This document shows, one piece after another, positions 5,832 to 6,879 of a stretch of 6,879 nt of DNA (the stretch's first letter is position 1; every line of letters starts with the position of its first letter). A program made the position numbers and the translations under genes. The notes under the pieces were generated by a model. The model made no database searches. It was not told the DNA's origin and worked only from the letters and a program-made list of their open reading frames with translations. This stretch comes from Opitutia bacterium (GTDB lineage: Bacteria; Verrucomicrobiota; Verrucomicrobiia; Opitutales; UBA953), in contig JAJPZB010000080.1 in the NCBI GenBank assembly GCA_021204635.1, forward strand, positions 1 to 6,879, read 5' to 3'.

Positions 5832-6502
5832 TTTTTTGGCAAGAAGTGTAGTTTGGTTGCGGGAATGCCCACGTAGGTTGCGCCGGTTTCTGCAGGGCGG
5901 ATTAGGAAGCTGTTGCCGCCGAGAGTTGCGCCGTTCCCCACGCTGATCCCCTGATAAATCGAGGAGTTTACGCCAATCAGATTTTCGTCGCCCATGACGA
6001 CGTTGCCCGAGACGCACGCGCCCGTCATTAGCATGTTGAAATTCCCGAGGCGGGAATCGTGGCCGATGGCGACGTTGAAATTTAAAAGGTTGAAGTCGCC
6101 AATCTCGACGCCGCAGGAAATTACGCAGCCCCAGTTCAGTAAATTGCCCCTGCCCATCTTGATGGATTCGGGGCACATGAGCCGGCAGGCAGGCGAAATT
6201 ATGTTCGGAAACGAAATGCGCGGATTGGAAATTTTCGCGACGATCGACTTCACGACGCGCGGCGCCCCAATCGAGAAAACGACGGAAAGCGGCTCGGCGC
6301 AGGCGTTGAGCGCGTCGATGCCACCGAGAATTTTGTCGCAGGAGCCGCCGCAGCAGGGGTTGGTGGTGGCGGCGGTGGTGGTATTGTCGTCGAAGAAGCC
6401 CACGAAATTCCACGTGGGAGACGCCTCGTTGATTTCGTGCAGCAGGCACGCCGTTTCGCGCCCGAAGCCGCCTGCACCGTAGATGGCGATATTCTTCAAC
6501 AT
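5828..6502 (-). CDS. NeuD/PglD-type sugar acyltransferase (left-handed beta-helix)
   Basis: This 224-residue protein has an N-terminal Rossmann-like domain, starting IAIYGAGGFGRE (5-16) and FVGFFDDN (33-40). A hexapeptide-repeat beta-helix follows from about 98 to 205. His148 in AIGHDS sits where PglD has its catalytic His; the end VGIPATKL is the usual VGxPAK-type close. Family members transfer an acyl group, usually acetyl from acetyl-CoA, to a sugar amine or hydroxyl. With ACP 1 directly downstream, an acyl-ACP donor is possible (inference). The start at 6502 puts the Rossmann strand at the N-terminus; the open frame extends 28 codons upstream without family similarity. No Shine-Dalgarno sequence. 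Residues 41-55 (TTTAATTNPCCGGSC) are an insertion encoded partly by repeat DNA. Confidence 0.88.
   Translation of the reverse strand: MLKNIAIYGAGGFGRETACLLHEINEASPTWNFVGFFDDNTTTAATTNPCCGGSCDKILGGIDALNACAEPLSVVFSIGAPRVVKSIVAKISNPRISFPNIISPACRLMCPESIKMGRGNLLNWGCVISCGVEIGDFNLLNFNVAIGHDSRLGNFNMLMTGACVSGNVVMGDENLIGVNSSIYQGISVGNGATLGGNSFLIRPAETGATYVGIPATKLHFLPKK
6355..6372 (-). repeat. Repeat fragment inside the acyltransferase coding sequence
   Basis: The 18 bases read on - as CCGCCACCACCAACCCCT and match positions 320-337 of the left array exactly. They encode the middle of the extra segment between strand FFDDN and ILGG of the acyltransferase, in frame. Confidence 0.85.
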
Positions 6503-6620
6503 CAAAAAGCTAAGGAAAAGGCGGCAACTAACGCTATTTCGCGCAATAAGTAAAGACGAAACATTGGCGCGACTTTTGCGCTGCAATCGGTATTACGCGG
6601 CAAAGGGCTTTGTTGCGGCT
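6503..6620. other. Upstream region of the operon, no clear promoter
   Basis: This 118-base stretch has no CCACCAACCC tract and must hold, or lie downstream of, the operon promoter. I find no good sigma-70 pair, and the Bacteroidetes -33/-7 consensus is also absent. The bases before the ATG (GCTTTTTG on -) contain no Shine-Dalgarno sequence. Confidence 0.35.
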
Positions 6621-6818
6621 GGATGGTGGTGGGAGGGTTGGTGGTGGCAGTTGGGTTGGTGGTGGGCAACAATGGCTCGCCGCGACAACGAACCTGCCGC
6701 AATTGTTGTCACACGGATTTGTTCTGGACTAACGTCCCTCACGGCTTCGTGGTGGGGAGATTGTGGCGGAATTGGGTTGGTGGTGGGAGTTGGGTTGGTG
6801 GTGGGGAGCAAAGTCAGG
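6621..6818 (-). repeat. G-rich repeat tract upstream of the operon
   Basis: GGGTTGGTGG occurs at 6635, 6653, 6774 and 6792, with TGGTGGTGGG beside them and element 2 in the middle. Read on -, the order is CCTGACTTTGCTC, two CCACCAACCC tracts, element 2, two more CCACCAACCC tracts and then the operon. This mirrors the order at the other end of the operon (1297-1433). Confidence 0.87.
6707..6752 (-). repeat. Element 2, right copy (inverted)
   Basis: The reverse complement of 1331-1376 with two differences by hand alignment. One of them (GTCCA for GTCCC) breaks the end pair of the GGGAC-GTTA hairpin. Weaker similarity continues on the operon side to about 6672. With its partner it brackets the seven-gene operon as a pair of inverted repeats. 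Confidence 0.88.
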
Positions 6819-6879
6819 TGTCGTACCACGACACACTCCCTCACCGCTAACGCGGTCCCCTCCCGCTAACTTAGCGGGA
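6819..6879 (-). repeat. Structured repeat core, copy E (cut by the window edge)
   Basis: Read on -: stem I (19 bases visible), stem II ACCGC-GTTA-GCGGT and stem III TGTCGT-GGT-ACGACA (plus-strand 6819-6833), which is a perfect 6-bp version of the wobble-containing stem in copy A. Then come CCTGACTTTGCTC and the G-rich tract leading to the operon. Confidence 0.87.

Noticed and set aside
6503..6586. Start of the acyltransferase at 6586
   Set aside because: The 28 extra residues have no family similarity, while the start at 6502 places the Rossmann strand at the N-terminus as is usual.
1331..6752. Insertion sequence or composite transposon with transposase
   Set aside because: No transposase, integrase or recombinase gene is present, and I see no target-site duplication; only inverted repeats are visible.
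1..6879. tRNA or rRNA genes
   Set aside because: No cloverleaf with the conserved T-loop and no rRNA-like stretch was found by eye.

Overview
The window looks like an accessory region of a Gram-negative bacterial chromosome with fairly high G+C. The standard code fits, since TGA works as a stop in most genes. Most starts lack a Shine-Dalgarno sequence, and the non-coding DNA is crowded with structured repeats. I cannot name the taxon from sequence alone; a PVC-group or Bacteroidetes-like gut or environmental bacterium is a guess.

Layout. Positions 1-347 hold two tandem modules of about 202 bp. Each starts with a hairpin-rich core and continues into CCACCAACCC-type tracts. Positions 455-946 encode a DUF559 (Vsr/PD-(D/E)XK-like) nuclease on the + strand. 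Positions 987-1243 hold two more copies of the core in inverted orientation, so the nuclease gene sits inside an inverted-repeat bracket. Positions 1244-1433 hold further CCACCAACCC tracts and a second repeat element (1331-1376). Positions 1434-6502 are a compact seven-gene operon on the - strand. Positions 6503-6879 again hold repeats: GGGTTGGTGG tracts, an inverted copy of the second element (6707-6752) and a fifth copy of the hairpin core cut by the window edge.

The operon, in order of transcription, is: NeuD/PglD-type sugar O/N-acyltransferase, acyl carrier protein 1, SDR oxidoreductase, KAS III (FabH-like), VOC-family protein, FkbH-like HAD-IIIC protein with a C-terminal GNAT-like domain, and acyl carrier protein 2. 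Four of the six junctions are 4-nt ATGA/GTGA overlaps. FkbH proteins load a glyceryl unit from 1,3-bisphosphoglycerate onto an ACP. An FkbH protein, an ACP and a KAS III together form the tetronate-making core of pathways such as RK-682 and agglomerin. Here they are joined by a second ACP, a reductase, a VOC protein and a left-handed beta-helix acyltransferase. My inference is that the operon builds a small, probably glycerate-derived, acyl group on carrier proteins and passes it to a sugar or other small acceptor, or makes a small tetronate-like product. No glycosyltransferase, aminotransferase or ligase is present, and both ends of the operon are fixed by repeats inside the window.

The most novel signal is the repeat system. 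It has a stem with a compensatory base-pair change between copies, repeats pointing inward on both sides of each gene block, a nuclease gene lying within the repeats, and repeat-like sequence inside coding regions (the nuclease tail, the NeuD-like gene, and a linker of the FkbH-like gene).
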